Shown here one piece after another: positions 33,049 to 34,175 of a stretch of DNA of 34,175 nucleotides. Source of the stretch: a virus; IMG/VR virus record IMGVR_UViG_3300044700_000019, positions 1-34,175 of that record; one strand, written 5' to 3'. Position 1 is the stretch's first letter. Every line of letters begins with the position of its first letter. The position numbers and the translations under genes were made by a program. The notes below the pieces were generated by a model, which ran no database searches, was not told where the DNA came from, and saw only the letters and a list, made by a program, of their open reading frames with translations.

Positions 33049-33094
33049 GTATTTCACCTCTTTTTTCTTTATAGATTAAAGGGCTTGTTTCCTC

Positions 33095-33110
33095 ATGATA
33101 ATTATATCAT
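33095..33110. repeat. Inverted repeat overlapping the tail tube promoter
   Basis: The arms ATGATA and TATCAT face each other across four bases, and the -10 box lies inside them. A wider pair (AAAGGG at 33078-33083 and CCCTTT at 33111-33116 on the plus strand) flanks it, though not symmetrically. It could be an operator or simply an AT-rich promoter region. Confidence 0.4.
33101..33109 (-). promoter_or_regulatory. Extended -10 promoter candidate for the tail tube gene
   Basis: The 68-base gap upstream of the tail tube gene holds TGATATAAT on the minus strand, an extended -10 with consensus TATAAT. Transcription would start near 33094, leaving a leader of about 46 bases that ends with GAGGTG. 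There is no clear -35. This is the longest gap in the tail region and precedes the gene expected to be most strongly expressed. Confidence 0.6.
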
Positions 33111-33116
33111 CCCTTT

Positions 33117-33668
33117 TTAGGGGGCTATAGACTCAATAATGTCTTGCATCTGGTGATAGTCGTAGTCGATGATTATCTTGTTACCGCCATATGTTCGGGC
33201 TGTTCCAAAATCAACAAGGTCTCTGACTTCCTCTAGTTGGTATACCTTAAAGTTATGGAAGTAGAACTTGCAGGTCATGCCACCTATTGGTGCATGGTTT
33301 CTGGCCCAGACATTTAGATCTTCAGCACTTTCATCTCCTCGGTCCATAAGTCTTAGCACTGATTCTTGAACTTTGATCATGCTTTCAGTTACATCATTTT
33401 GGGTAGCATAAAAATAGTACAAAAGTTGTTCACATTTAATGTGTGGGAAAGGAGATCTTCTCATCCTAATTAGTCTGTCATATACAGCAACCACTCCTTG
33501 ATAAGATGCTCTCTCTTGATTAATAACTACCCATTGCTCAGTTAAATCATCAAGTGTGTTCGGAAGAGTAGGGAAAAATGGTATTGCAATCTCTGTATTG
33601 TTAAATATTTTTTCTTGAAGGTATGTGTTTACCCATAGTCCTGGGGTGTTTAGTGTTGATGTTGACAT
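33117..33668 (-). CDS. Tail terminator / tail completion protein candidate
   Basis: A 183-residue protein encoded between a neck protein and the tail tube protein, where the tail terminator (the ring that ends tube growth and joins it to the head) is normally found. It shows alternating strands and helices (ASYQGVVAVYDRLIRMRR, then CEQLLYYFYATQNDVTESMI) and ends with strands (KFYFHNFKVYQLEEV). There is no catalytic motif. Its ATG overlaps the previous stop as TAATG. The role is inferred from gene order; the fold is not verifiable by eye. Confidence 0.7.
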   Translation of the reverse strand: MSTSTLNTPGLWVNTYLQEKIFNNTEIAIPFFPTLPNTLDDLTEQWVVINQERASYQGVVAVYDRLIRMRRSPFPHIKCEQLLYYFYATQNDVTESMIKVQESVLRLMDRGDESAEDLNVWARNHAPIGGMTCKFYFHNFKVYQLEEVRDLVDFGTARTYGGNKIIIDYDYHQMQDIIESIAP

Positions 33669-34175
33669 TATGATACCATCCCCGCACTTGCTACCCAGCG
33701 AGATCCAACAGACATTCCTGTTGGTCTGCCACCTCTTTTACCAGCAGCCAAGTTCTTCTTATAAACTGTTGGATTAGCAAAGTGCTTATCAATACCGCTT
33801 GATCTTAAAAATGCTTGAGTAAAGTATCTACCAAAGAACATGTCCCAAACATTCTCAAATTGTCCTTGTGTATTTCCTCCAGGGTTTTGAACAACAACTG
33901 GTCTCTTTGTATAGACAACTTGTCCACCAACCTCAAACCTCAAGGTCTCTCCATTAATTGGTTTAATAACAACTGGCTGACCAAGTTCCATAACCTTTGC
34001 CTTGTTTTCAAAAGGAACTCTTGATCCATCCTGAATAGTTTTCGATTGCTTAAAGTCTGACATAAATGATAGACCAAGGTTGCTTATAGTAAACTTAATG
34101 TCAAATAGTCTTGCTGATGAACTTCCTGATTGACCCCACTCATAAACATGATGAAGTGTGTCGTAGCCTACTCTT
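33668..34175 (-). CDS. Neck or head-tail connector protein (5' end outside the window)
   Basis: The reading frame stays open from the stop at 33668 to the right edge; the ATG at 34063 is internal. Upstream of it the frame encodes protein-like sequence (HHVYEWGQSGSSSARLFDI, then FTISNLGLSF) with no stop, so at least 168 residues are visible. The C-terminal part has a basic, glycine-rich tail (KRGGRPTGMSVGSRWVAS). The location just before the tail terminator candidate suggests a head-tail joining or minor structural protein. The true start and the family are not visible. Confidence 0.72.
   Translation of the reverse strand, partial: RVGYDTLHHVYEWGQSGSSSARLFDIKFTISNLGLSFMSDFKQSKTIQDGSRVPFENKAKVMELGQPVVIKPINGETLRFEVGGQVVYTKRPVVVQNPGGNTQGQFENVWDMFFGRYFTQAFLRSSGIDKHFANPTVYKKNLAAGKRGGRPTGMSVGSRWVASAGMVS

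Noticed and set aside
1-34175. tRNA genes, insertion sequences, integrase or attachment site
   Set aside because: I found no cloverleaf-like sequence in the short gaps, no transposase or integrase motif, and no gap large enough to hold them.

Overview
The window is a contiguous, AT-rich stretch of a tailed double-stranded DNA phage (Caudoviricetes). Every gene I can support lies on the minus strand and the genes are packed end to end. A very long tape measure protein plus a tail tube protein, with no contractile sheath gene, indicates a siphovirus. From memory, several protein families (terminase pair, minor tail proteins, DnaE/RecA/DnaB set, small HTH and zinc proteins) resemble those of long-tailed actinobacteriophages such as the large Streptomyces siphoviruses. 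The low GC would suit a low-GC actinobacterial host, for example a freshwater lineage. The host assignment is inference; no host marker is present.

The layout is described in transcription order, from high to low coordinates. (1) Neck and tail start, 34175-32431: a neck/tail-connector protein cut by the window edge, a tail-terminator candidate, and the major tail tube protein, which has its own promoter and a strong intrinsic terminator. (2) Tail assembly, 32364-31318: two paralogous tail assembly chaperone proteins, each with its own promoter-like sequence. (3) Tail shaft and tip, 31291-14517: a 3071-residue tape measure protein, a Dit-position protein, a 1445-residue hub/Tal-like protein and four smaller tip or fibre proteins, mostly joined by TAATG stop/start overlaps. 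(4) Transition, 14517-13315: a zinc ribbon protein, a HTH regulator candidate and two small conserved proteins. (5) Replication and recombination, 13322-2926: DnaB helicase, DnaG-type primase, single-stranded-DNA-binding candidate, DnaE-type polymerase, RecA-like recombinase, PD-(D/E)XK nuclease, 2OG-Fe(II) oxygenase, Cas4-like Fe-S nuclease, RuvC-like resolvase and small zinc proteins. (6) Packaging, 2921-79: two microgenes (HTH and membrane), a nucleotide-modification-associated (Nmad1/DUF1599) protein, and small and large terminase. (7) The first codons of a signal-peptide protein run off the left edge.

Portal, capsid, scaffold/protease and lysis genes are absent and probably lie beyond the two edges. 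The replication set looks close to self-sufficient (helicase, primase, SSB and polymerase), with RecA, two resolvase-type nucleases and a Cas4-like exonuclease for recombination-dependent replication and for resolving DNA before packaging.

The most interesting patterns are these. A recurring extended -10 promoter motif (TGNTATAAT/TGNTATACT) sits in the few non-coding gaps. Several of these or closely similar -10 boxes lie exactly 6-7 bases before an ATG that lacks a Shine-Dalgarno sequence, which suggests leaderless mRNAs. The tail chaperone locus appears to use a duplicated gene with separate promoters in place of the usual programmed frameshift. Apart from short gaps, no stretch over 300 bases lacks a gene.
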